NCBI RefSeq assembly: GCF_000744095.1 | Contig: NZ_JQLI01000008.1 | Location: 4,092,001 to 4,156,000, forward strand | Source of the DNA: Cupriavidus necator A5-1 | GTDB lineage: Bacteria > Pseudomonadota > Gammaproteobacteria > Burkholderiales > Burkholderiaceae | Direction: 5' to 3' | DNA length: 64,000 nucleotides | In this document: positions 26,406 to 34,180 of the stretch, piece after piece | Layout of the letters: each line of letters begins with the position of its first letter | Numbering within the stretch: the stretch's first letter is position 1 | Notes under the pieces: generated by a model | Told to the model about the DNA's origin: nothing | The model's database searches: none | Seen by the model: the letters and a program-made list of their open reading frames with translations, nothing else | Program-made: the position numbers and the translations under genes

Positions 26406-27737
26406 TTACTCCGCGCGTGGCAGGTCAAAGCTGAACGCCGCCCACTGGCCCAGCTCGCTCTCTGCAAAGAGCTGGCCGCCGTGGCGCTCGATCACCGCGT
26501 AGCTGATCGACAGTCCCAGCCCCAGCCCCTGCCCCACTTCGCGCGTGGTGAAGAAGGGCTCGAACACGCGCGCCAGGTGCTCCGGCGCGACGCCGGGACC
26601 GTTGTCGCGCACCGTCACGTGCAGGCGGCTCTCGGCCCAGCGCACCGTGGTATGGATCGCGGGTTCCTGCGTGCCGGCCTTGCGCATGGCCAGCGCCGCG
26701 TTGGAGAACAGGTTGATCAGCACCCCGATGACGGCGGCTTCGTCGCCCATCACCAGCGTGTCGTCGGGCAGTTCGCGCGTGACCTTGACCCCGCGCAGTT
26801 CGTGCGCGGTCAGCCGGATCGACGAATCCAGCGCCTTCTCGAACAGGAACGGCGTGCCTTCGACCTCGGCGCCCGGCTTGCGGTAGGCGAACGTCTTCAG
26901 GTCGGACACGATATGCTGGATGCGCTGCATGCCCTGCTTGGCATCGACCAGGCATTCGGTCAGCGACTCGCTTTCCTTGGCCTGCGGCTCTTCCATCGCC
27001 ACCTCGATCGCCATCAGGCAGAAGTTGACCGGGTTGTTCACCTCATGCAGCAGCCCGGCCGCCAGCGTACCGATGGCGGCCATCTTCTCCTGCTGCAGCA
27101 TCTGGCCCTTGATGTCGACCAGCTTGCGGTTGATCACCTCGAGCTCGGCGTTCTTCTCGGCGACCTCGGCCTTCAGCCGGAACAGCATGAAGCGCGCGCG
27201 CTCGTTGAAGAAGGTGTAGACCCCGCTGGCCGCCGCGGCGAACAGCAGGAACAGCGAATTGACGATAAAGGTGCCGACCGGCTCGATGCCGCCGGGGTGG
27301 AACAGGCACGCCAGCACGTACAGCAGGTATGAGAGCACGCCGAACACCAGGTTCTGCCACAGCCCGAACGGCAGCGCGATGCCGGAGGCGAAGATTGCCA
27401 GGTTGAGGCCGACATAATAAGGAGACTGCACCCCTTCGGTCTGCGAGATCATCCACGCGATCATGATCTGCGGCAGCATCAGCCAGGTCAGCGTCAGCCA
27501 TGGCGCGAAGCGCCGGCCCGCGGCGCTGTACAGCATCACCACCACGCCCGCGATCAGCAGCGACACCACCACCCGCGCCACGGCGAAGGCGAGCTGCTGC
27601 TGCGGATACTGGCCATAGTCGAGCCCGACCCCGAGCATGACTAGCACGATTGCGGTATAGGCGCCGCCCCGGCTAAACGCCAGGCGAAAGTCGGCCAGTT
27701 CGGACTGGTAGCCGGCGTAGAGTTGGTTGGTGCTCAT
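26406..27737 (-). CDS. phcS: Membrane histidine kinase PhcS, quorum-signal sensor
   Basis: A 443-residue sensor kinase. About six hydrophobic helices fill residues 25-180, then a short coiled coil (EVAEKNAELEVINRKL), the H-box GLLHEVNNPVNFC with H231, and a HATPase domain with VRDNGPGVAPEHLARVFEPF and GQGLGLGLSISYAV. In Ralstonia, PhcS senses 3-hydroxy fatty acid methyl esters made by PhcB. The ATG giving MSTNQLYAG is used because upstream in-frame sequence overlaps phcB. The gap to phcB is 22 bases. Confidence 0.88.
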   Translation of the reverse strand: MSTNQLYAGYQSELADFRLAFSRGGAYTAIVLVMLGVGLDYGQYPQQQLAFAVARVVVSLLIAGVVVMLYSAAGRRFAPWLTLTWLMLPQIMIAWMISQTEGVQSPYYVGLNLAIFASGIALPFGLWQNLVFGVLSYLLYVLACLFHPGGIEPVGTFIVNSLFLLFAAAASGVYTFFNERARFMLFRLKAEVAEKNAELEVINRKLVDIKGQMLQQEKMAAIGTLAAGLLHEVNNPVNFCLMAIEVAMEEPQAKESESLTECLVDAKQGMQRIQHIVSDLKTFAYRKPGAEVEGTPFLFEKALDSSIRLTAHELRGVKVTRELPDDTLVMGDEAAVIGVLINLFSNAALAMRKAGTQEPAIHTTVRWAESRLHVTVRDNGPGVAPEHLARVFEPFFTTREVGQGLGLGLSISYAVIERHGGQLFAESELGQWAAFSFDLPRAE

Positions 27738-27759
27738 GGCGTTGCCCGCAGGGACTGCC

Positions 27760-29151
27760 TCAGTCAATGGTGGCTTCCGCGAACACGTTGACGCCGGTGA
27801 CATCTTCGTAAATGCGGTGCGAATGCGAGTTCTCGGGCAGCAGCTGTGCCATGCCGGGGTCGTCACGGTAGATCAGGTACCACTCCAGCAGGTGTTCCAT
27901 GCCGAATTTCTCAGGATTGTTGGCGTGGACGTTGGTCACCAGGATCTGCCCGCCCGGGCGCGAACGCGAGGCGAAATACTGCAGCAGCCGCGCGCACACC
28001 TTGTCGGACAGGTAGTCGAACAGGCCCGCGCAGTAGACCGCGTCGAACTCCCGCGCACTGTTATCGTCGGGCGAGATGCGCCGCTTGAGCAGTTCGTGCA
28101 CCGACTGGTGCACCATCTCCACGGCGACCTTGCGCCCGGCGCTGCTGGCGGCGCGCTCGATCGAGCTGCGCGTGTATTCCAGCGTCTCTTCGCTGAAGTC
28201 GACCAGCTCGAACGACAGCAGCTCCGGATTGGGGTACTCGCACACGAAGCGCTGGATCTCGAAGGCCGGTCCGCAGCCCACGTTGAGCACGCGGAACGGC
28301 CGGCCCTCGGCACGCGCACGTTCGGCCTGGCGGGTCAGGAAATCGACCAGCAGGTCAATGCGGTTACGGTGCGCGGTCGCCACCGCCGCCTTCAGGAAGG
28401 CGGTGTTGACGATCTGGAAGTAGGTGGTCGGGCCCTGCTGGGGATCGCCCAGGATCTGGTTCACCATCTCGTAGTCGCCGGCATAGCCGAGCGGCTTGGT
28501 GAAGGTGCGGTACACGAACGGCGCGCGCAGCAAGAGCGGGTGCAGCGCCGACTGGGCATAGGTGCGGTGCACCGGCGCGATCTCCGGGTCGACGCGCTCG
28601 GCCTCGCCCTCGAGCCAGTCGAGGTAGGTCTTGGTCTTGCCCATGATCGGCGTGGCCAGCTCGTAGAACACGTCCTGGCGCAGCTTGCCTTCGGTCTTGG
28701 GCAGCGATTCGGTCAGGTCCACCTGCTCGACCCAGCGCGACACTTCGGACAGGAAAGCGCGCATCTCGTTGACCACGATCTGGTAGTCGCGCCGGATATT
28801 GAAGCGCGCGTCCCAGTCCTGCACGAACAGCTCGGCCTCGCGCCCCACCGACTTGGGTTCGTTGTTCAGGTCGGACAGCTCGCGCCACTCGTCGATCAGC
28901 GTCAGCGACACCACCGCGGTCAGGCCGGTGTTCACCAGGCTCATCACCACGGCCTTGCCGAGGTAGGCATTCTTGGCGCCCATGCGGACGCTGAGCTCGC
29001 TCAGCACCTCGCTGACCTGCACGATCGAATACGGGTTGTAGATCTCCATCACCAGAGACTTTCTCTGGAGATTGATGATCGTGCCGCGCACCTGCTCGCC
29101 CTGCGAGTTGCGGAAACTAACTACCGGGTCGATTTGCGTTTTGGAATACAC
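27760..29151 (-). CDS. phcB: SAM-dependent methyltransferase PhcB, quorum-signal synthase
   Basis: A 463-residue protein. The C-terminal half (about residues 255-440) is a class I methyltransferase with motif I VLNVGCGPAFE (288-298) and SFELVDFSEETLEYT. It is expected to methylate 3-hydroxy fatty acids to give the volatile methyl ester signal (3-OH PAME or 3-OH MAME in Ralstonia). The N-terminal 90 residues (VRGTIINLQRKSLVMEI) look like a PilZ-type beta barrel but lack the canonical RxxxR. The middle region is helical and unassigned. It is the first gene of phcBSRQ; the chain length of the product is not readable from sequence. Confidence 0.88.
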   Translation of the reverse strand: MYSKTQIDPVVSFRNSQGEQVRGTIINLQRKSLVMEIYNPYSIVQVSEVLSELSVRMGAKNAYLGKAVVMSLVNTGLTAVVSLTLIDEWRELSDLNNEPKSVGREAELFVQDWDARFNIRRDYQIVVNEMRAFLSEVSRWVEQVDLTESLPKTEGKLRQDVFYELATPIMGKTKTYLDWLEGEAERVDPEIAPVHRTYAQSALHPLLLRAPFVYRTFTKPLGYAGDYEMVNQILGDPQQGPTTYFQIVNTAFLKAAVATAHRNRIDLLVDFLTRQAERARAEGRPFRVLNVGCGPAFEIQRFVCEYPNPELLSFELVDFSEETLEYTRSSIERAASSAGRKVAVEMVHQSVHELLKRRISPDDNSAREFDAVYCAGLFDYLSDKVCARLLQYFASRSRPGGQILVTNVHANNPEKFGMEHLLEWYLIYRDDPGMAQLLPENSHSHRIYEDVTGVNVFAEATID

Positions 29152-29470
29152 GGTATTGCCCAGGGAAATCCGAGAAACGCTGCGAGGCCATACTGCCAGG
29201 GCGGAACGGCCGGGTACAGCATGAGGGGGCGAAGGGGGTCGCGGGGACGGCTACCGGTATCGGGACGTGCAGCGAATACTCATAGGAATGCGCTATAGCC
29301 TGTTGGCGGGCTGCGGCACCCCGCCTTGGGAGGGGGCGCCGGCATCCCGTATCGTCTTGGAGTTGCCGCGGCCCATTGTACTGTGGCAATCGCGCCGCGT
29401 ACAACCAAGTGCACTGGTCGCCCCTCATGCGCGGGGGAAATGGAACAATCGTGAGGACAAGCCGCAGACA
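29152..29470. other. Intergenic region upstream of phcB
   Basis: About 320 bases with no credible gene. It must hold the phcB promoter on the minus strand. A weak TATAGC-like element (complement near 29291-29296) is present, but I cannot assign a -35 box. Open frames here have no recognisable motifs. Confidence 0.5.
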
Positions 29471-29499
29471 AAACAAAAAAGGCCGGTAAATGCCGGCCC
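29471..29499 (-). terminator. Intrinsic terminator of the yceI gene
   Basis: GGCCGG (29481-29486) pairs with CCGGCC (29493-29498) around a TAAATG loop; on the minus strand it is followed by a T-rich run from the AAACAAAAAA block. It lies 58 bases after the yceI stop. Confidence 0.82.
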
Positions 29500-29556
29500 C
29501 ATACTGCTGATTGAGCGCCGCGGTCCTGCCGGACCGGGCTGCTGTGCTTGCTGTCC

Positions 29557-30147
29557 TTACTCTGCGCGCACGCCTTCCACCTGGATGGCGAGCTTCACTT
29601 CGGGCTTGAAGCCCATCTTCACGCCGTAGTCCAGGCCGAAGTCGGCGCGGTTAAAGGTACCCACGGCATCGGCGCCGCAGGCTTCGCGCTTGAGCATCGG
29701 ATGCTGGATGCACTTGAATTCGCGGATCTCCAGCTTGACCGGCTTGGACACGCCGCGCAGCGTCAGCACGCCGTCGACTTCGGTCGGCACGTCGCCCTTG
29801 AACTTGGAGAACTTGCCCTTGTAGGTGGCCTCGGGGAAGGCCTCCACGTCGAACATGTCCGGGCCCTTGGCGTGCTGGTTCAGCTTGGTGTTGCCGAAAT
29901 CGATCGAAGCCGCGTCGATCTTGACCTCGACGCTGCCGGCCTTGGCGGCGCGGTCCAGCGTGACCACGCCGCTGGACTTGTCGAACTTGCCGCGCCAGGT
30001 CGACAGGCCGCCCAGGTGGTCGGCCTCGAAGCTCGGGTAGGTGTGGGTCGGATCGAGGTTGTACGTCACGGTATTGGCCGAAGCCACGCCGAAGGCGGCG
30101 GTTGCGGAAATGGCCGCGACGGCGGCAACGAGGGAACGCAGTTTCAT
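29557..30147 (-). CDS. YceI family periplasmic protein (distal copy)
   Basis: A 196-residue secreted protein. An N-terminal signal peptide (MKLRSLVAAVAAISATAAFGVASA) is followed by a YceI lipocalin-like barrel: YNLDPTHTYPSFEADHLGG, then DAASIDFGNTKLNQHAKGPDMFDVEAFPEA split into strands, and ITLRG-type VDGVLTLRGVSKPV. YceI proteins bind polyisoprenoids or quinone-like lipids. The ATG giving MKLRS is used. It is the third gene of a cytochrome b561-yceI-yceI group, which suggests a role in periplasmic electron transfer or lipid-radical protection. Confidence 0.9.
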   Translation of the reverse strand: MKLRSLVAAVAAISATAAFGVASANTVTYNLDPTHTYPSFEADHLGGLSTWRGKFDKSSGVVTLDRAAKAGSVEVKIDAASIDFGNTKLNQHAKGPDMFDVEAFPEATYKGKFSKFKGDVPTEVDGVLTLRGVSKPVKLEIREFKCIQHPMLKREACGADAVGTFNRADFGLDYGVKMGFKPEVKLAIQVEGVRAE

Positions 30148-30175
30148 GGAATCTCCCGACAAAAGGTTGGGCGGA

Positions 30176-30243
30176 ACGTCTGTTGGTACGTCGTTAAAAA
30201 CGTCGTTGGGTACGTCGTTGGTTGGGGCTTGGGTACGTCGGCA
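30176..30243. repeat. Imperfect tandem repeats of TACGTCGTTGG between the two yceI genes
   Basis: Five units with the core ACGTC(G/T)GTT or a close variant occur at 30176, 30188, 30200, 30212 and 30235, mostly 12 bases apart. The 110-base spacer between the two yceI genes is largely made of this array. No dyad or promoter is obvious. Confidence 0.6.
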
Positions 30244-30258
30244 ACTGCCGCCTTGCTC

Positions 30259-30843
30259 TTACTTCTTCGCGGCCATCACGATGCGGAACTTGATCTGCAC
30301 GTCGTCGGCCACCACGGATGTGTCCTTCCACTCGCCGTCGCCGATATTGAACGCGGTGCGCTTGATCGGCAGCGCGCCTTCGAACACCTGGGCAGAGCCC
30401 TCCTGGCGGTAGGTGGCAGGCACCACCACGTCAACGGTCTTGCCCTTGATGGTCAGCTTGCCGGCCACGTCGTACCTGCCCGGCGTGCCGTTCTTGATGC
30501 TGGTCGACTGGAACACGGCCTTCGGGTACTTCGCGGCATCGAACCAGTCCTTGCCCTTCACTTCCTTGGTGGTCTCGGCATCGCCGATCTCAAAGCTTGC
30601 TACATCGATCTCGACCTTGGCCGACGAGGTCTCCAGCTTGGCCGGGTCGAAGTTGACCGCGGCGTCGAATTTCTTGAACTTGCCCTCCATCGGTACGCCG
30701 ATCTGGCGTGCGACCGCAGTGACCGAGCTCTTGGCGGCGTCGACCTGCGCCCATGCCAGGTTGGCGGCGATGCCGGTGGCGGCCAGGACGGCGGCGATGA
30801 CCAGCGAGCCGCGGCGGGCATTGCTGCGGGAAGTGCGTTCCAT
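30259..30843 (-). CDS. YceI family periplasmic protein (proximal copy)
   Basis: A 194-residue protein with a signal peptide (basic MERTSRSNARRGS, hydrophobic IAAVLAATGIAANLA, cleavage near AWA-QV) and a YceI barrel containing DVASFEIGDAETTKEVKGKDWFDA and YDVAGKLTIKGKTV in successive strands. It is only distantly similar to the downstream yceI, so the pair is not a recent duplication. It starts with AGGAGT upstream, 67 bases after the cytochrome b561 gene, and probably binds an isoprenoid lipid or quinone-like ligand. Confidence 0.9.
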   Translation of the reverse strand: MERTSRSNARRGSLVIAAVLAATGIAANLAWAQVDAAKSSVTAVARQIGVPMEGKFKKFDAAVNFDPAKLETSSAKVEIDVASFEIGDAETTKEVKGKDWFDAAKYPKAVFQSTSIKNGTPGRYDVAGKLTIKGKTVDVVVPATYRQEGSAQVFEGALPIKRTAFNIGDGEWKDTSVVADDVQIKFRIVMAAKK

Positions 30844-30910
30844 CTCAGATGACTCCTGTCAGGGTCGGCGCAACGCGCCGCGGTACGGGAGATAGTTCGG
30901 TTAGCGCATA

Positions 30911-31465
30911 TCAGCGCAGGAAAGGCAGCATCCGGCCCAGCGTGCCGTCACGGTCAATGAACTGGTGCTTGACCGCCGCCGCCGCATGGACGACGACCAC
31001 GGCCGCCATCAGGTAGTTCAGCCAGACATGGGCGAACTTGAGCACTTCCTTCAGTTGGTCGTTCTTCTCCAGCAGCGCCGGCATCTTCCACAGGCCCAGG
31101 TAGACCACCGGCACGCCGGCGGCCGAGCTGTACAGGTAGCCGGTGATGGGCACCACCAGGATCAGCACGTACAGCAGGTGGTGCGCGCCGGTGGCGGCCT
31201 TGGCCTGCCAGGCCGGCGTGCCGGGCGCGACAGCCGGCGCCGGGTGCGTTGCACGCCACAGTATGCGCAGCACGGCGATCGCAAAGATGGTCACGCCCAG
31301 CCACTTGTGCCACGAGTAGAGCTTGAGCTTGGTCGGCGTCAGCCCCGGAATGCCGGTCATGTACAGGCCGAGCCCGAACGCGGCAAAGATGGCCAGCGCG
31401 ACAACCCAGTGCAGGGCGATCGCGGTGGCACCGTAGCCGGTCGGGGCATTGGCGGTAGAACGCAT
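30911..31465 (-). CDS. Cytochrome b561 family membrane protein
   Basis: A 184-residue four-helix membrane cytochrome. Haem-ligand histidines are plausible in IALHWVVAL, YSWHKWLGV, GAHHLLYVL and FAHVWLNY. Proteobacterial b561 proteins move electrons between quinone and periplasmic acceptors. It is first in a cytochrome b561-yceI-yceI set, an association seen widely, where YceI may carry an isoprenoid or quinone partner. No cytochrome maturation motif (CxxCH) is present; haem is b-type. Confidence 0.9.
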   Translation of the reverse strand: MRSTANAPTGYGATAIALHWVVALAIFAAFGLGLYMTGIPGLTPTKLKLYSWHKWLGVTIFAIAVLRILWRATHPAPAVAPGTPAWQAKAATGAHHLLYVLILVVPITGYLYSSAAGVPVVYLGLWKMPALLEKNDQLKEVLKFAHVWLNYLMAAVVVVHAAAAVKHQFIDRDGTLGRMLPFLR

Positions 31466-31690
31466 CGGATTCCTCTCGCCCGCGTCACGGGCCTTTCACA
31501 ATTTTGGGGACGGCACCGGCGGGAGCCAGCCCGCCCATGCGCTTAGGATTCTCGCATTATTGCGGCCGGATGTGCGCCGGTGCAGGACAGTCCTTCATTA
31601 AGTTATTCAAATGCTTTGAAGTGACATTCTGCCGCAAGCGGCACAAAGCCGCAGCGCAGCCGCTTGCACTGCCCTGCACGGCGGCCCCGG
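31466..31690. other. Gene-free spacer between cytochrome b561 and purB
   Basis: Contains the promoter region for the cytochrome b561-yceI unit on the minus strand. I see no gene, repeat or confident promoter box. The purB terminator follows. Confidence 0.5.
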
Positions 31691-31693
31691 AAA

Positions 31694-31725
31694 GCAAAAA
31701 GCCATCCTCGCGGATGGCTTTTTGC
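31694..31725 (-). terminator. Bidirectional terminator after purB
   Basis: A perfect 14-base stem, GCAAAAAGCCATCC (31694-31707) with GGATGGCTTTTTGC (31712-31725), four-base loop TCGC. The T-rich arm makes it active on both strands; it lies 35 bases past the purB stop. Confidence 0.92.
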
Positions 31726-31760
31726 TTGCGGTTGCGGCCCTACGGGGCCAGGGCCTTGCG

Positions 31761-33137
31761 TCAGATGCGCTCGGCCAGCACCACGGCCTTGCCGATATAG
31801 CTGGCGGGCGTCATCTCCAGCAGCAGCTTCTTGGCGTCATCCGGAATCGCCAGGCCGTTGATAAAGGTCTGCAGCGCTTCGCGCGAGATGCCCTTGCCGC
31901 GGGTCAGCTCCTTGAGCTGCTCGTACGGGTTGGGCACGCCGAAGCGGCGCATCACGGTCTGCACCGGCTCGGCCAGCACTTCCCAGCAGTTGTCGAGGTC
32001 TTCGTCCAGGCGCTCGGGGTTGGTTTCCAGCTTGCCCAGGCCGCGCAGGCAGGCCTCGTAGGCCAGCAGGCTGTAGCCGAAGGCCACGCCGATATTGCGC
32101 AGCACGGTCGAGTCGGTCAGGTCGCGCTGCCAGCGCGACACCGGCAGCTTCTCCGACAGGTGGCGCAGCACCGCGTTGGCCAGGCCGAGATTGCCTTCGG
32201 AGTTTTCGAAGTCGATCGGGTTGACCTTGTGCGGCATGGTCGACGAGCCGATTTCGCCGGCCTTGGTCTTCTGCTTGAAGTAGCCCAGCGAGATATAGCC
32301 CCAGACGTCGCGGTTCAGGTCGAGCAGGATGGTGTTGGCGCGGGCGACCGCGTCGAACAGCTCGGCCATGTAGTCGTGCGGCTCGATCTGGATGGTGTAC
32401 GGGTTTAAGGTCAGGCCCAGGCGGGTCTCGATCACCTGCTTCGAGAACGCTTCCCAGTCGAAGGTCGGGTAGGCCGACAGGTGCGCGTTGTAGTTACCCA
32501 CCGCGCCGTTCATCTTGCCCAGCAGTTCGACCTGCTCGATGCGCTGGATCGCGCGCGCCAGGCGCGCGGCCACGTTGGCCATTTCCTTGCCCAGCGTGGT
32601 CGGGCTGGCCGGCTGGCCGTGGGTGCGCGACAGCATCGGCTGCGCGGCATTGAGTTTGGCCAGCTCGACCAGGCGGGCGTGCACGCGCTTGAGCGCCGGC
32701 ACCACCACGGCCTCGCGGGCGCCCTTGAGCATCATGCCGTGCGAGGTGTTGTTGATGTCTTCCGAGGTGCAGGCGAAGTGGATGAACTCGCTGGCGGCTT
32801 CCAGCTCGGCGTTGCCCTTGACCTGTTCCTTGAGCCAGTACTCGACGGCCTTGACGTCATGGTTGGTGACGGCTTCGATTTCCTTGATGCGGGCGGCATC
32901 GGCTTCGCTGAACTTGTCCACCAGCGCCAGCAGCGCGGCCTCGGAGGCGGCCGAGAACTTCGGCATGTCGGGCAGGCCGGCCTGCGCCAGCGCGATCAGC
33001 CAGTGCACCTCGACCTTGACGCGGTTGCGCATGAAGGCCGCCTCGGACAGCCATTCGCGCAGCGCGTCGGCCTTGGCGGCGTAGCGGCCATCGATCGGAG
33101 ACAGGGCGGTGAGCGGCGAAAGCGAAGAGGAGGTCAT
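31761..33137 (-). CDS. purB: Adenylosuccinate lyase
   Basis: A 458-residue fumarase/aspartase-superfamily enzyme acting twice in purine synthesis, on SAICAR and adenylosuccinate. The signature GEIGSSTMPHKVNPIDFEN is intact, with catalytic region TSEDINNTSHG and SRTHGQPASPTTLGKE. Length matches the E. coli-type PurB. A TAAAAT on the minus strand at 33280-33285 could be the -10 element. The gene stands alone between terminators. Confidence 0.97.
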   Translation of the reverse strand: MTSSSLSPLTALSPIDGRYAAKADALREWLSEAAFMRNRVKVEVHWLIALAQAGLPDMPKFSAASEAALLALVDKFSEADAARIKEIEAVTNHDVKAVEYWLKEQVKGNAELEAASEFIHFACTSEDINNTSHGMMLKGAREAVVVPALKRVHARLVELAKLNAAQPMLSRTHGQPASPTTLGKEMANVAARLARAIQRIEQVELLGKMNGAVGNYNAHLSAYPTFDWEAFSKQVIETRLGLTLNPYTIQIEPHDYMAELFDAVARANTILLDLNRDVWGYISLGYFKQKTKAGEIGSSTMPHKVNPIDFENSEGNLGLANAVLRHLSEKLPVSRWQRDLTDSTVLRNIGVAFGYSLLAYEACLRGLGKLETNPERLDEDLDNCWEVLAEPVQTVMRRFGVPNPYEQLKELTRGKGISREALQTFINGLAIPDDAKKLLLEMTPASYIGKAVVLAERI

Positions 33138-33398
33138 GCTGGAAACGGAAAGGGAGGAAAAAGGGGACGTACGGGTCGCGCCGCGGGGGCTGGCGCGCAG
33201 TCAGCGTTGAATCGGAAGGGGATCGGCAAAGCGCCCGATGCGCCGCACAGAGCGGACCGCCGACGCTGCGCAACGCGGGATTTTACCACCCCTGCCCCCA
33301 CTCCGGGGCAGCGGTCAAGTGCCACCACGGGGCATCGGTGCGCGAGCCCGCATTCGCCTTGCGCCGCGGGTATACTCGCGCTCGCCGTTCCATTAGCC
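33138..33398. other. Divergent promoter region of purB and the GST gene
   Basis: The spacer holds a minus-strand TAAAAT (33280-33285) for purB and a plus-strand TATACT (33371-33376) that is the best -10 candidate for the glutathione S-transferase gene. Neither has a good -35 box. Nothing else recognised. Confidence 0.45.
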
Positions 33399-33471
33399 TG
33401 TTATGAAGTGCATCGGGCCAGCAGGCGCGCCCCGCCGCCGCTGCCACGGAGCGACGATGCACTTCATAACA
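33399..33471. repeat. 17-base perfect inverted repeat in the GST leader
   Basis: TGTTATGAAGTGCATCG (33399-33415) and its exact complement (33455-33471) flank 39 GC-rich bases. With a TATACT at 33371 and the start at 33488, the whole structure would lie in the 5' untranslated RNA, ending 6 bases before the GGGGAGA ribosome site. It has no T-run. It may be a regulatory leader hairpin or a small non-autonomous element. Confidence 0.75.
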
Positions 33472-33487
33472 CGCTCAAGGGGAGAAC

Positions 33488-34102
33488 ATGAAGCTGTATG
33501 CGTCCCGAACCAGTCCCTACGCGCGCAAGGTGCGCGTGGTGATGGCGGAAAAGAAGATCGACTACCAGATGATCGAAGAGGACGTCTGGTCGCCCGAGAC
33601 GAAGATCGGCCAATTCAACCCGCTCGGCAAGGTGCCGTGCCTGGTCATGGAAGACGGCGGCGCGATCTTCGATTCGCGCGTGATCGTCGAGTATGTCGAT
33701 ACGCTGACCCCGGTCAGCCGCATGATTCCGCAAGGCGGGCGCGAGCGGCTGGAAGTGCGCTGCTGGGAAGCGCTGGCCGACGGCCTGCTCGACGCCGCGC
33801 TGCTGGTGCGCCTGGAGGCGACCCAGCGCGAGCCGCAAGAGCGCAGCGAGCGCTGGGTGCAGCGCCAGCGCGGCAAGATCGAGGCGGCGCTGGTGGCGAT
33901 GGCCAACGGCCTGGCCGACAAGCCCTTCTGCACGGGCACGCATTACTCGCTGGCCGATGTGGCGGTGGGCTGCGCGCTGTCCTACCTGGACTTCCGCTTC
34001 CCCGAGATCGCCTGGCGCGAGCGTCATGCAAACCTGGCGGCGCTGGAAGAAAAGCTGTCCAAGCGCCAGTCGTTCATCGATACCGAACCGCCGCGCGGCT
34101 GA
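33488..34102 (+). CDS. Glutathione S-transferase family protein
   Basis: A 204-residue cytosolic GST. The N-terminal thioredoxin-like domain begins MKLYASRTSPYARKVRVVMA with the catalytic-type Ser or Tyr region, then GKVPCLVMEDG and FDSRVIVEYVD (glutathione gamma-Glu site). The C-terminal helical domain contains HYSLADVAVGCAL. The substrate is unknown. GGGGAGA precedes the ATG. A long inverted repeat lies in its presumed leader and a strong bidirectional terminator follows. Confidence 0.92.
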   Translation: MKLYASRTSPYARKVRVVMAEKKIDYQMIEEDVWSPETKIGQFNPLGKVPCLVMEDGGAIFDSRVIVEYVDTLTPVSRMIPQGGRERLEVRCWEALADGLLDAALLVRLEATQREPQERSERWVQRQRGKIEAALVAMANGLADKPFCTGTHYSLADVAVGCALSYLDFRFPEIAWRERHANLAALEEKLSKRQSFIDTEPPRG

Positions 34103-34117
34103 GGCGCAACGGTCCAT

Positions 34118-34163
34118 AAAAAACACCCGCTGCGTGCTCCTGCTGCGTGCGGGTGTTTTTTTT
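34118..34163. terminator. Bidirectional terminator between GST gene and mnmA
   Basis: AAAAAACACCCGC pairs with GCGGGTGTTTTTT across an 18-base loop, with T-runs on both strands. It separates the convergent GST and mnmA genes. Confidence 0.9.
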
Positions 34164-34180
34164 CTTGCATCGGCCGGCGC

